Assembly: GCA_027924585.1 (NCBI GenBank)
Contig: BSBM01000965.1
Span: 1,178,001 to 1,242,000 of the forward strand
Direction of reading: 5' to 3'
DNA from: Larix kaempferi
Lineage: Eukaryota > Streptophyta > Pinopsida > Pinales > Pinaceae
Length of the DNA stretch: 64,000 bases
The notes below the pieces were generated by a model. It searched no databases. It had not been told where the DNA came from and saw only the letters and a list, made by a program, of their open reading frames with translations. The translations under genes and the position numbers were made by a program. Shown piece by piece: positions 10,540 to 21,050 of the stretch. Every line of letters begins with the position of its first letter. The stretch's first letter is position 1.

Positions 10540-11784
10540 TTATGTTCTCTCTACTATTTCTTTTTTCTTCCAGACCTTTCTCTGCTCTTTGTCTTGAAAC
10601 CTGTTTGCAGTATTCCTTTCTGTAGGATTCATTAGTTTGCATTCTCTAGCTATATGTCCATGGTTATTGCATTTGTAACATTCTATATCATAGCTTTGTA
10701 GAGGTGCAACGGAGTTATGGTCTCCTTTTCTTTCTTTTGGATAATTGTTAAATGTATTCTTCTTATGAAGATGAACCTTTCCATATGCTTTGCAATTCAA
10801 GGCTTTATGTCCAAAATAATTACATGAGTATCAGTGACCCAAAAATATATGCTGATACCTGCTTGTCATTGATCTTCTAGGCACCATATTTGTCTCATGT
10901 AAGTGAGGATTAGATTTCTAACTATCCCTTGTTTTGGTTGGACTCATAAGTGCAGCCACATAAATCCTTTTGTTATATCCTAACCCAATTTTGTCACTTG
11001 ATGGTCTTTGGGAACTTAGGATGTCATCTAGAGTCCTCGAGCTCTTCTCAAATTTTGTTTTAATAGATTTCTCATAAAGTTTCTTTTTAAGTTGAATAAT
11101 TTTTGCTTCAAGTCTTTCAGATTCTTGCATTCTTTCTTTGAGATGCAATTCTAAGTTCTCTTCAATCTTCTTAGCCTCTTGGATCTGGATCTTCGAATCT
11201 ACAATGATTTGACTTGACTCCTCATCTCTTGTCTTTTCTTCCTCTTCATGATCAGCTAGTTGTGTTCTTAAACATTTAACCTTCCTTTTAATTTTTCTCA
11301 ATTCTTCAAGAGCACTTATGAGTTCGGTATTTAGGTCCACCTCTCCTTCCATATCTGATTCATCATCTCGAGCTTGAGTTTCTATTCCCATGAATAAAAA
11401 ATTTGTTTCCTCATCTTCTTCTTCTTGATCTTCACTATATTCCATAGTGTAAAAGATCTTCTTCTTCGCATTAAACTTCTTTTTTTTTGTTGTAGTGTTC
11501 TTCTTGACTTTCTTATAGGTTTCTCTATCATCACTATCATCTTGTTTGGGATAGGGACATTTTGATGCAAAGTTCCCAATTCTTCCACAGTTAAAGAATT
11601 TCAAGGGTAGCTTTCGTTCGTACTTACCAGTACTTTCTCAAGTTTCCCGATGAAAAGAGCTTCTTCATCATCTGAGTTCTTAGAGTGGTTTTTGGGTAAC
11701 GTTTCATATTTCTTTAAATGTTTCGTGGCTTTGAGTGCTGCCTCTTTTCTTGATGGTTTATTCTGTTATGTTCTCATCTCATAG
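10540..11784 (-). pseudogene. copia-1 Gag C-terminal region with zinc knuckle
   Basis: Frames 10918-11604 and 10540-10800 hold the C-terminal half of Gag. The left frame has an intact CCHC knuckle (CYKCNNHGHIAREC) that would bind RNA. The right frame starts at a second, damaged knuckle whose first Cys is replaced (FFNCGRIGNFASKC), followed by Lys-rich and acidic stretches and a coiled coil of about 90 residues. 11605-11784 continues the gag sequence up to the nested insertion at 11785. Stops separate the pieces. Confidence 0.75.
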
Positions 11785-11789
11785 GCAGT
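11785..11789. repeat. Target-site duplication GCAGT, left
   Basis: GCAGT directly precedes the left LTR and is repeated directly after the right LTR at 14783-14787. This is the 5-bp footprint of the nested insertion into copia-1 gag. Confidence 0.9.
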
Positions 11790-12020
11790 TGCAGCAACTG
11801 TATCCGGTTGGAATGTTAATAGTCGAATCCGACTCTCATATTGAATGATAAATAGAATATTATATTAGATGATATGATAAAAGATGATATGTTACAATGA
11901 TGGCCCTGCCTTAAATATGGCTCGGGCATTTGAAGTTGAGAAGACGCCTCATTTCATAACCTAACTTTAGTTAACCTAATTATTAATTATTTAATTATTA
12001 TCTTATTTATATTCAGAGCA
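11790..12020 (-). repeat. 3' LTR of the non-autonomous element
   Basis: Starts TGCAGCAACTG and ends ATTCAGAGCA. It is the direct repeat of 14552-14782 with the same length. Confidence 0.92.
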
Positions 12021-12031
12021 TTGCCACTCTC

Positions 12032-13135
12032 TTAGAAAGGCTTTGTCCTCAAAGCCTTATAATTTTGTCGCATTGTTCTTTGTGATGTCGCGGCTGACGA
12101 AACATGTCGATACGAATTGCTAAGTGTAGAGCATAACTTCCAATATGTGGATGGGTCAATCCATCCCAAATTGATTTGTTGCTGACTACTAGGATTTCCT
12201 ACTGATCTGTCGTCACGAGCTTTGATCACATTAGTACCATTATCTTTCAACATTTCCCACATTTTAGAATATCGGTTTTTATGGTTGGGGTGTTGATAGG
12301 GAATTTCCACAATGTCATTTTCTTTTACGAGTGTCGTCTTTTGAGCATTGATCTAAGATGGAAGTTTTATTTTCGTCTCTTGAGGTTTTAAGGTTTCATT
12401 CTGTATCTTTTCCAACTTGTTTCCTAACTGCCTATTATCATTTTGAAACTTCTTGATCAATTTGACTTGCAATTTTCTGTCATTTTCAGACTTCTTAAGT
12501 TGTTCCTTAAGATCTTCATTATGACTTCTGATGCAGCTATTTTCTTCCTGCTTGTTTAGAATTTTTCCTTCAATATATTTCGTAGATTGTTCTATCTTCC
12601 AACTATTTTTCAACTTCTTAATTTTTGTGACTAGTGTCTTGTTATGATTTCTTAATTTGAAAATTTCTTCAGAATTGTTGGATAGTGTTTTATTACTCTT
12701 TGTGATCTCCAGTTTGTGTGTCTTTTTAGAGTCGTCATTTTGTTGTTGAAGAACTTTTATCTATTGTCGACATTGGCCAACCTCTGATTCTTGAATTTCT
12801 AATTTATGTTGTATCTGAGTTAGTTCTTCATCCTTGTCGCTAATGATTTTGTTCAAGCGCATTATTTCTTCTTCGTAATCGTTTATTTCTTTCTTTATAT
12901 CTTGATTTTTTAATCTTTGATTGAATTCATTTTCGGCTTTTAATTCATCAATTTGCGCATAAATTTTTTCTATACACCTTTCATGGTCAGAGATTTTTAT
13001 TTCATTGTACCTTGCTTGTAATTCCATTCTTATTTCTAAATTGTTATTTATGTCGTGCAATTCTTCATTGTCTTTTTGATAACGTTTTAACTTTGTTTCT
13101 ATTTTTTCTATTTGTAGTCGCAAATCGTCTTCCAT
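12032..13135 (-). pseudogene. Coiled-coil ORF of the non-autonomous element
   Basis: One minus-strand frame of 368 codons runs from ATG 13133-13135 to TAA 12032-12034, broken only by two TAG codons (12761-12763 and 12353-12355). The first 270 or so residues are a long charged coiled coil with heptad-like Leu/Ile spacing (for example ETKLKRYQKDNEEL). The last 90 residues are different, with HPNHKNRYSKMW and INLGWIDPSTYWKL, and end 11 bp before the 3' LTR. It is not a recognised retroelement domain; a captured host sequence or an accessory protein are both possible. The even spacing of one open frame suggests it was once translated. An overlapping open stretch in another frame lies just upstream (13140-13260), so the original start may be farther upstream. 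Confidence 0.55.
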
Positions 13136-13314
13136 GGTCTCGACTTCTTCAGAGATGGATGGTCTTTTATTTCTTTGACGATTCTTTCTTTGATTTTGGC
13201 TGCTTCAATGATAGATAGTCTTGATGAGGAAGTCTTCTTTGACTTCTTCGATTTGTTCCTCTTTTGACTACTTCTTCAACAATAATTGGTCTTCGTACCT
13301 TTGATAATAGGTGG

Positions 13315-13318
<4 letters not shown>

Positions 13319-13375
<57 letters not shown>
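13319..13375. repeat. (TA)n microsatellite
   Basis: An uninterrupted TA dinucleotide run of about 57 bp, inside the non-autonomous element between the ORF and the leader. Confidence 0.97.
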
Positions 13376-13381
<6 letters not shown>

Positions 13382-13539
13382 AACTCTTATTGTCGTTCTT
13401 CTTGTGCCAAATTTTCCTTGTGTAATTGTAATAATTACAATGGTTGAATAATAATAAATATTATTAAAATTTAATAACAATAATAATATTAATAAATATA
13501 ATATATTATATATATTTAAATGAGAGGAATTAGGGTTTA

Positions 13540-14380
13540 AACTCGAGAATTTGAAGGAATGGTGGGTTGTGGACAGCTGAATGGAGTGAATGGCGTGAGG
13601 GTGAGTTGGCAAGGAATGAGGTGGGACGATGTGTAGAGGCAATGTGGAGGGATGATGGGGAGTGGATTGCAGCTAGTGTGAGGTCGCAAGAATGGGCAGA
13701 GGAATTGTTGGGGGAAGGAAGTGGCATGTGGTAGCGTGGAAAGATGGGAGTGATGGAGGATTAGAGGTGAAGGTAGATGGGCGTTGCGAGGGAGAATGCA
13801 ACGAGGTGGTGTGGCCGGGAGGTGGGCTGTGGACAGGGAAGCAGGCGCAGGAGGGAGCGGGAGTCGCAGCAGGGGAGCAGGTGACGAGAAGCGGTGGTGG
13901 TGGAGCTCAGCGTTGCAGTGGATAAGTGATCACAGGGACAAGTGAGGGAATGGGGGTTGTAAATGGCATGGACGAGGAGGGAGAACAGGCATGTAGGTGG
14001 GGGTGTATGCGCAAGGTTGTAGCGGGGCGTAGGAAAGCATGAATAGGTGGGAAAAATGGAGAGCGTGAGCAGGATGGTGGTGTGGGAGACCGCGTGGGAA
14101 GGTCACGTGGGGTGGAGCGGTGGAAGAGAGGAGGATGAAGCTAGGGATGGAACGTGGTGTGCACGGGGAGATTTGGAGTACGGAGTGGTGGGAAGGCGAT
14201 GGCAGGCAGGGAAAAGGGTGTAGGAGTGGTGGTTGAGGAGGGCATTGTCTCGAGGGAATGCAAAGAGGATGGATGTAGTGGAATGGCGAGGTGCGGTTTG
14301 GTGGAGTTTATGTGGAAGGAGAAAACATGCAATGGATGGAAAGGAAATGTGGGATGGAGGTTTGGAAGTTTAGCAAAAAA
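13540..14380. other. G/purine-rich block (pyrimidine-rich leader on the minus sense strand)
   Basis: The plus strand is dominated by GG, GA and TG (for example GGGAGGTGGGCTGTGG) over about 840 bp, in contrast to the AT-rich surroundings. It lies between PBS and ORF of the non-autonomous element and has no convincing coding frame on the sense strand. It may be a packaging or leader sequence, or captured host DNA. Confidence 0.55.
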
Positions 14381-14537
14381 AATTAGTGGGATTTTCTTTT
14401 TTCTTCTTTATTTTATTTTTTCAGAAATTCTGACTTCAATGGCCAAAGACCAAGTATGAGGTCAACGACCTAGATCAAAGAAGCTTTGTTTGTAGCCAAG
14501 GGCTGGAATTAGCACACGGTGTCCAAGAACCAAAATT

Positions 14538-14549
14538 GCTCTGATACCA
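14538..14549 (-). other. PBS (initiator tRNA-Met) of the non-autonomous element
   Basis: The minus strand TGGTATCAGAGC is a perfect match to the standard plant initiator tRNA-Met site, two bases from the LTR end at 14552. Confidence 0.92.
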
Positions 14550-14551
14550 AA

Positions 14552-14782
14552 TGCAACAACCGTATCTGATTGGACTGTTAATAGTCGAATCCGACTCTCA
14601 TATTGAATGATAAATAGAATAATATATTAGATGATAGGATAAAAGATGATATGTTACAATGATGGCCCTGCCTTAAGTATGGCTCGGGCATTTGAAGTTG
14701 AGGAGATGCCTCATTTCATAACCTAACTTTAGTTAACCTAATTATTAATTATTTAATTATTATCTTATTTATATTCATAGCA
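14552..14782 (-). repeat. 5' LTR of the non-autonomous element
   Basis: 231 bp, starts TGCAACAACCG and ends ATTCATAGCA. It is flanked by the PBS on the left and GCAGT (14783-14787) on the right. Confidence 0.92.
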
Positions 14783-14787
14783 GCAGT

Positions 14788-15357
14788 GAAGATTCCATGT
14801 AGATCATCCACTGTTAGAAATTCAAGATCATCTCGATCTTCTATAGTAGACACTTTGGAGTAATACCTGATTGGTAGTGTTCTTAGTACCTTTTCAACAG
14901 CTTATTTCTCATGTATTTCTCCTCCCAGGCCTCTAATTGCATTGACAATTTCATCTACTCTTAAAAGGTAATCTGCAATGTTTTCCTCTTCTTTCTTTTT
15001 TAAACTTTCGAATTGTCCTTTGTACATTTGGAGTTTGGATTTTTTGACTTTGGTAGCTCCTTCATACACATTTTTTAATTTGTCCCAAGCATCTTTGGTT
15101 GTCTTACATTGCATGACTTTGACATTTGACAGTCCATTCAAAATTGCATTCAATTCTTTTGCATTGGCTTCATATTTATCTTCTTCATATTTATCTGTCG
15201 GTGGACTTGCTGGTATTTTATAACCCTTTTCAACAACATTCCAAACTTTGCATCCAAGAGACATTAAATGGCATCTCATTCTTACACTCCAGTATGCATA
15301 ATTTTCTCCTGTGAATAATGAAGGTCTGTTAGTAGCTAAACCTTCTAGTTTATCCAT
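14788..15357 (-). pseudogene. copia-1 Gag N-terminal region
   Basis: A minus-strand frame from ATG 15355-15357 encodes 151 residues with the plant copia Gag capsid (UBN2-like) pattern: FTGENYAYWSVRMRCHLMSLG, KDAWDKLKNVYEG, KLQMYKGQFESLKKKEEENI and YLLRVDEIVNAIRGLG. The frame is closed at 14902 and the remainder up to 14787 is out of frame or stopped before the nested insertion. The start is supported by its 54-base spacing to the PBS. Confidence 0.85.
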
Positions 15358-15410
15358 AGTGTTTTAATAGGATCTTCCTTCTAGTGATTAAACTGTAATG
15401 AAGGAACCTT

Positions 15411-15422
15411 TCCCTGATACCA
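15411..15422 (-). other. PBS of copia-1
   Basis: The minus strand TGGTATCAGGGA matches the initiator tRNA-Met primer site over its first nine bases and lies two bases from the LTR at 15425. Confidence 0.85.
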
Positions 15423-15424
15423 AT

Positions 15425-16131
15425 TGTTGGTTTATCCAGCAATACTGAGAGGGGGGCGGTGAATCAGTATTTCCTTCTCCTTTTTTTAATTAAAACAATT
15501 AGTATTTAAACAATGTATACCATGAATCAAACAAGTAAGGACAGAGAATTTTATCGTGGAAACCTCAAAGAGAAAACCACAAAATCAAACTTATTAGTAA
15601 AATGATTTCTACAAAATTATTTTTTCGCTGCAACAAAAACGATGCTTCAACATCCTATTTTTCTATCTGCACCAAAAGATAAGGATGTTGCAACACCCCT
15701 ATTTTCCAGCTGCTACTTGTAGGAGGCTACAACCTCTTAGATAGGCTTGGAACTTCCCCTAGCACCACCCTACCTCCCTAATATTTATAACTTCTTGATC
15801 TTTTTCGTGACACATCAATTTTGTAAATGCTTCATGCTAGTGATCTCTCCGTTTCTTTATGCTGCTACTCTCTCCCTTTCTTTACGTTGCTTCTATCTGC
15901 ATTTTAGAGACATCTTTCCTCTAAATCGAAACTCCATTTAAATACCTCATTCACTCATAGGAGCGTGTCTCTTCAATTCGTGTATTTCCAATTCATGTCT
16001 TTCCAAATATCTATTTATTAAGTTCTATTTTATATCTCGGTTTATTACTAATTTTTAATTAATTAATTAATTAATTAAACCTTTTGATCATCTCGTAGAG
16101 CCTACGTGCCATCAATGCCAATATTCAACAA
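15425..16131 (-). repeat. 5' LTR of copia-1 (707 bp)
   Basis: Plus-strand ends TGTTGGTTTATCC and ATATTCAACA. It contains the CTGAGAGGGGGG...GAATCAGTATT and CGTGGAAACC...GAGAAAACCAC blocks, also found in the LTR at 60569, and a short TTAA tetranucleotide run near 16055-16078. Its right-end 24 bp recur at 7291-7314. Confidence 0.82.
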
Positions 16132-17834
16132 TAAGTTCGAAAATATGTTTGTTGGAGGGAAGAAAAAGAAGAGCATGAGGGAAAAAATTGGTCCCAAATG
16201 AATTGGCATTGCCTTTGAGTTGTGACACATGAGATTGTAGGATGAGATTGGAACTATGTTATGATAAGCAAATCAAAATAATGGTGTTGGATTTTGGTGG
16301 GTTAAGATGATTAAGATGTGTAAATTTTAGGTAAGTCAGTATTATGTTTAAAAGAATTAGATATATTTTATATTTTATATATTAAAGTATTTTGGTTATT
16401 GTTTTGTATGAAAAATAGTGAACTGTTAAAGATATAATTTAAAATTATAAAAAAGTAAAAAATAATTAAAATATATATGTGTTAATAAAAATAATAGTAT
16501 AAATCCAACTTAAACTCATAAAGTTTAAAATAAATATATTCTGATAATTACTAAAAAAAATATAAAAATTAAGATATATGAAATAATAATAAAAAACTTA
16601 AATTTAAATGACTATAATGCCAATAAGTGTTTAGTTAAATAATTCAAAAACTGCTCTACTAAAATCACTAACAAGACAATTTCTCTTATGTGTACGTCTA
16701 ATACTCATAATGTAATACTGTAAGATTCTATCTTTATTTTCTTTCTTGTGCTTTAGTAACCCATAGGATTTAATGAACTGCAGTGACGGCATTATGATGG
16801 TAATATTTATAAGTTAAAGTATACTTCCATAAACAAGTTTGACGCCATTACTTTAAAGGATCTTTTCACATAATATATTATTGACTATAAACTGTTAGAG
16901 ACTACTGGAGCCAAAGGGACTACTGGATATTCGCATGCTATTTAATATTATTGGCTATAAATTATTGAAATGGATGGAGCCCAAGTAATTACGGGATACT
17001 ATCAGATCCATCGATCATTATTTATATGTCATTTGATAGTATCTTTGAGTATGATTGCCAACCAAATCTATCCCGTGGAAATATTTATGTTAGTATATTT
17101 TCCAACAAAGATATGGCTTTTATATTATTGTTTAGGTTTTGATTATGATGGGAGATTGTGATATCTCATGCTTTTTAAAGTAAGTTTATTAACTTAATAA
17201 TAGTCCACATGAAATCTCAATATCATTGAAGTCAACAGTAATTTTTGTATTTTGTATTCTAAATATTAGTATTAAAATACAAAGAAAGAAATATTTCATC
17301 AATATTTAAAATGTCAAGTATTTAGAGGTTCAACAAAGATTTGAAATGTAAGTATTTAGTGTATATGAAGATATATCGAAGGATTTTAGTAGTGTGCATT
17401 CAAAAAGTAGTTAGTTTTTATTATTATAATAAACGAGATGACAAGGTATAAACGTTTTATTTTGGATTTGCTTATAAAATCTATTTTTTAGAGTTATGTT
17501 GTTATATTGAAAATTATAAATGAATTTTAAGTGATGTTTATTTTATATGGATATGTTTGTATATCAATTCAAAGTGTAGAATATGTGATATTTTGAAACA
17601 CTGGATGTAGAAGCTAAATGGACCAATACTACAATTAGCAATTCATAGAAGAGAAAAAAAAAGGTACTAGAGTAACATAATCTTCAATAACCTAACAATG
17701 GAGATGAGACTTCAAGACAATTGCACATAAATCAAGAGAGAATTTAGATAAATATCTAAGCTAAGTAGTCTCCATTAATCAACAACACAATACAGTAATG
17801 AAAGAATGAATGAATCGCATAAGTGCATGATGAA
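16132..17834. other. AT-rich spacer
   Basis: About 1.7 kb of AT-rich DNA. No ORF with recognisable content, no element ends and no RNA gene seen. Confidence 0.5.
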
Positions 17835-18000
17835 TGAGATGCAACCTTACATATATGTATATAACTAATATGCACATGCACATGCATAATTTAGCTAGTT
17901 AGAATTAAGAGAAACCACCCTAAATTGCTAAATGTGCCCTCCTTACGGGAGTTATGTTGACCATGCAAGTGATGTTAGGGTTTAACTAGGCCTACAATTG
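17835..18000. repeat. Dispersed repeat R2, copy 1
   Basis: It matches 58065-58235 in the same orientation. Shared blocks include AATGAGATGCAAC, ACATATATA, CATGCACATGCATAA, GGGAGTT, TTGACCATGCAAGTG and GTTTAACTAGGCCTA, in order, with substitutions between. Probably part of an LTR or spacer family; non-coding. Confidence 0.65.
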
Positions 18001-18660
18001 TGAGATTTGGAGAAAACGATCTAGAAGCTAAAGCAAGTTGTAATATAGTTAGCAAGAGATTAAGCAAGTGAACAAATAATAATATTCATCAACCATAAAG
18101 AAGAAATACAAAATCTCTTTAGAAACCCATTATTGGACATTATTACATTAATTATACAAAGAATGAATCAATGTTTACGTATAGGCAATTCGAATTGCAA
18201 TCTTTCATGTAGATGAGTTAACTAGTTCATAACTAACCTAAGTGGACAAGTGGAGGCTTAGTTACCTAAAAGAAATGATCTAATGCATGCACAACTCATG
18301 CAGGAGAGGAATCTTCTCATAATAGTAAAAGAGGGTGCTTTACGTCTAGAATACTAAAGCTTGCTCAGAATAGTAAAGTAAATTTCCTAAAATTACTCTA
18401 GAAAGTCAAACATACAATGCAAGACCCTAAAATATAGACAATATTCCCTAATTGAAGGAAGATTCCCTCACATACCAAAAATAGCCTTGAGAATGACATT
18501 CACAATCCATAAATAACATCTTACTCCTTTGAATCTAAGGATGAAGCACTCCAGTGGCTCATATGGTCAAATTGAATCAAAATTGTACCATTGCAGTCAT
18601 GAGACAAATATCTAAGTCTCTAGGTGAGAGATTGGTGCTATGGGTAAATATGCTCTAACA
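18001..18660 (-). repeat. 3' LTR end of an older copia element (copia-2)
   Basis: The sequence ends ATGCTCTAACA at 18660, directly followed by a pyrimidine tract that is a PPT on the minus strand. So 18660 is the 5' edge of a minus-strand 3' LTR (TGTTAGAGC...). The left border is not visible to me and the start given is only a placeholder. Confidence 0.45.
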
Positions 18661-18790
18661 CCTCCCCAAAAGATTAATTGGGTAAAACTAATGCAAAAAG
18701 AAATGGGCCTTTGAAATTTTCATCCATGTTATGTACCCAAGAACAAAAACGATTCACTAACAAATGAGGAAAGAAGGAAAATCCCATGGG
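18661..18790 (-). mobile_element. copia-2 PPT and 3' internal end, left half
   Basis: The minus strand CTTTTGGGGAGG (18661-18672) is a PPT next to the LTR start. The remaining bases resume at 32058 once the gypsy insertion and one AAAAC copy are removed, leading into an RNase H tail. The motif GAGGAAAGAAGGAAAA...GGGAAAAC resembles the 3' internal ends of the tandem array units farther right. Confidence 0.6.
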
Positions 18791-18795
18791 AAAAC
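18791..18795. repeat. Target-site duplication AAAAC, left
   Basis: AAAAC precedes the LTR at 18796 and follows the other LTR at 32053-32057. It is the 5-bp footprint of the gypsy insertion. Confidence 0.92.
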
Positions 18796-20234
18796 TGTTG
18801 GAGCCTAGGTCGTAGCTGCGGTAAAGCTGCGAATTTTGGGGAAAAGACACAAGTATGAAAGGAAAGTGCTAATTTTGGAACAAGCACTAAGTTTTGGGCA
18901 AGAAGGAGACGGTGCGCAGTACGGTGCCAGATGGACAAGCTCAGTAAAGATTAGGGACCGGAAATTGCGGAGCTCGCGCGCACGTCATCGAAGAAAGAAG
19001 GTGGCTCAGCTACCATAATAAATAAGGCGATGGAGTAGAGGGCTCAGCTACCCTCATTTAAAGGCTAAGTACAGAAGTTATGGTTGCTCGGATCAAGGAG
19101 GAGCAACGGACCAGAGCATTGAAGGCGAAGGACGATCGCCCATACCCACAATCTGCGCCGGAATTCATGGAGCCTGCAGGAAGCGGCGACATGACTGCAA
19201 GCGGCACCTACAGTACACCTAGCCATGTGCGTGGTTAGGGTTTTTGGGAATCACTGTTGGGAAAGGCCCACAGTTTTGTAAAGGTGCGACCGCCATGGCC
19301 ACCTATATATATGAACAATTGTAATGGATAAACGTTAGCTAGAGTAAGTTGGATGTTAGATAGAGAGAAAGTTAGCAAGTAAGAGTTAGACACTCTTGAG
19401 GATAGATCATGTGTTGATTGTCCTTTGGTATGTTTCTACTGTGTGTAGAACTAGAGTAGAATCGGATAGCCGAGGAGCTAATCCCTGAGTTGCCAGACAG
19501 TCTGTGTGACGTCTGCGCCTTTGTAATCTCTATAGAGAAGAGACTAGTGAAGAGAAGGGCTCCCAGCTGTGTGCGTGGAGTTTCCTGTAAAGATCTAAGG
19601 CTGCAGCTGTGTGTGCAGCATATTGTATAACTTTATGGTTTTCTGGTTAATATAAACTCATGTGGACGTGGTTTTCTTTGAGGAGATGAGTTTCACATAT
19701 ATCTTCTTGTTATAATGTTTGCGTGAATGATAACTATTTAGAGTTCATTATCTGTGTATGCAAGACTCCTGTATTATCTTTGTGATTGTTTGAGCGAGTT
19801 GGAAAGGTCCCTTGATAGCTATAAGTGTTAAGTACCGAAGAAGTAGTAACGCGCGGTCGCTGCTGCGAGAGAAGACTGCGTTACTGCGCTGGATGTGAAG
19901 GGCGAGGAAGTATTTAGCGCGTCGACGCAAGGAATAGTTGCCTTCTGCGCTAGAGAGGAGAAACTGCGCAGTAGGCCTGCCGAGGAAGGAATCCGCGCAG
20001 CTGCGCCGAGCGGCCTGCGGGAAAGTCCGACCGCCGATATCTGAGGAACCATTCAAGGAAGAGCAATCTCCGCGTCACCCAGGTTAAGGAAACCTGATTC
20101 CTTAACCCCCCCATAGCCACTTCGGGTGAGACCTCGAGCTGCTGTGCAGCTCGTTGCCGAGAGGGCCAGTGCGCCAAGGGGTTTTGTTGCTGCGCTTCAT
20201 TAAAACCCAGGTCTGCCCAAGAAAGCAGCCAACA
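18796..20234 (+). repeat. 5' LTR of the gypsy element
   Basis: Starts TGTTGGAGCC and ends CAGCCAACA. 1,439 bp. Rich in GCGC and TGCGC motifs in the last 400 bp. Confidence 0.95.
19304..19311 (+). promoter_or_regulatory. TATA box of the 5' LTR
   Basis: CCACCTATATATATGAAC lies about 500 bp into the LTR. It is the only strong TATA box in the LTR, and the copy in the other LTR is at 31122-31129. It probably drives the genomic RNA and marks the U3/R region. Confidence 0.6.
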
Positions 20235-20530
20235 AATGGTTCCGTTGCCGCGCGAGCGAGACTTCTTATTTCAGTGATGTGCGAGATTGACGCGCAACCT
20301 AGAGAAAGAAAGGAGCCAACAAATGGTTCCGTTGCCTTGTGACTTATTACTGTGAGTTGTTATTTCGGCGACGTGTGAGATACTGTAGGAGCCAACAAAT
20401 GGTTCCGTTGCTTTGAACCCTGTTGTTGAGCCAACAACTGATTCCATTGTCTTGCGACTTACTGTTGTGAGACTTATTATTTCCAAGACATCTGAGATCG
20501 TTGCTGAAGCCAGCAAAAGGTTCTGTTACA
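20227..20530 (+). repeat. PBS region with five reiterated LTR-end/PBS motifs
   Basis: The first PBS (TGGTTCCGTTGCCG, 20237-20250) follows the LTR end by two bases. The composite motif AGCCAACAAATGGTTCCGTTGC, which spans LTR end plus PBS, recurs near 20312, 20388, 20428 and 20508 with increasing divergence, spaced 40-85 bp. The copies at 20312 and 20388 are near perfect. The tRNA was not identified. The repeats lie in the leader before the first ORF. Confidence 0.85.
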
Positions 20531-20552
20531 CTGAGACTTGCTCAGTTGACAA

Positions 20553-21038
20553 ATGTGTTACTGGAATCCTACAGCTAAAGAAATTGGAGACTGGTTTGAT
20601 TTAAAGGCTAAAGAGTTCGCTGAACAAGAAAATAGAAGTTCTACGCTCCAAACAGAAGACTGGTTACAGAAGTATATTTACACTGACCTTCACGAAATTT
20701 TCTTTGTTACCTTTGCACTGGAGTTACACGCTTGGATAGCCAAGTTAGCAGATTCTAGGCCTACTGTGCATATTGATCGACCCGTCGCTTGGACGCCTGA
20801 GCTAGTCAGTATTGTGAAGCGGATAGACAATCCTGTGTCCCGCGCAGTAGACTTTTGGTTGAATAGTCTATTGAAAGGTTTCATCACCGAGTTTGCAGTA
20901 GATACAAGAAAAAGTTTCAGTGAAGCTGAGAGGAATTTCTTCCAAGTACACAGAGGTAAGTTCTTAAATTCTTTGAACTTATGGATTAAAATGCTTCTGT
21001 ATGAAAAAGGAAAGCTATGTATTACTTCTGATGAATAG
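20553..21038 (+). CDS. gag: N-terminal Gag segment, closed by TAG
   Basis: The ATG at 20553 is two codons after an in-frame TGA, so the start is well placed. The 161-residue product is a mostly helical Trp- and Phe-rich protein (WFDLKAKEFAEQE, FALELHAWIAKL, VDFWLNSLLKGFITEF, NSLNLWIKMLLYEKG) without a named domain. The TAG at 21036-21038 is followed, in the same frame, by three codons more and then the large gag ORF at 21051. I therefore read this as the matrix-like N terminus of Gag, separated by one nonsense codon. If the TAG is genuine in active copies, it would instead be a separate small ORF. No signal peptide or clear membrane segment. Confidence 0.6.
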   Translation: MCYWNPTAKEIGDWFDLKAKEFAEQENRSSTLQTEDWLQKYIYTDLHEIFFVTFALELHAWIAKLADSRPTVHIDRPVAWTPELVSIVKRIDNPVSRAVDFWLNSLLKGFITEFAVDTRKSFSEAERNFFQVHRGKFLNSLNLWIKMLLYEKGKLCITSDE

Positions 21039-21050
21039 CATAGACAAGTA

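Larger units (their letters stand above)
11790..14782 (-). mobile_element. Non-autonomous LTR retrotransposon with coiled-coil ORF
   Basis: Two 231-bp direct repeats (11790-12020 and 14552-14782) with TGCA.../...AGCA ends and GCAGT target duplications define the element. The PBS for initiator tRNA-Met (14538-14549) sets minus orientation. Inside I find no protease, RT, RNase H or integrase. There is only a pyrimidine-rich leader (on the sense strand), a TA microsatellite and one coiled-coil ORF near the 3' LTR. The LTRs differ at about 11 of 231 positions counted by eye, so it is older than the gypsy element at 18796. It would need enzymes from another element. Confidence 0.92.
7291..16131 (-). 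mobile_element. Decayed Ty1-copia element (copia-1) with nested insertion
   Basis: Minus-strand order: 5' LTR 15425-16131, PBS 15411-15422, gag, protease, integrase, RT, RNase H, PPT 7315-7323, then only about 24 bp of 3' LTR (7291-7314) matching the 5' LTR start at 16108-16131. The integrase-before-RT order defines Ty1-copia. Stops and frameshifts are spread through all domains. A 2,993-bp LTR element plus 5-bp target duplication interrupts gag. Without the insertion the remnant spans about 5.8 kb from LTR to PPT. No target duplication can be read because the 3' LTR is missing. Confidence 0.85.

Noticed and set aside
13692-14459. Gly-rich ORFs in the purine-rich block
   Set aside because: They lie antisense to the element, reflect GG/GA bias, and have no start context.
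20413-20604. Small ORF in the gypsy leader
   Set aside because: Made of PBS-like repeats and out of frame with gag.
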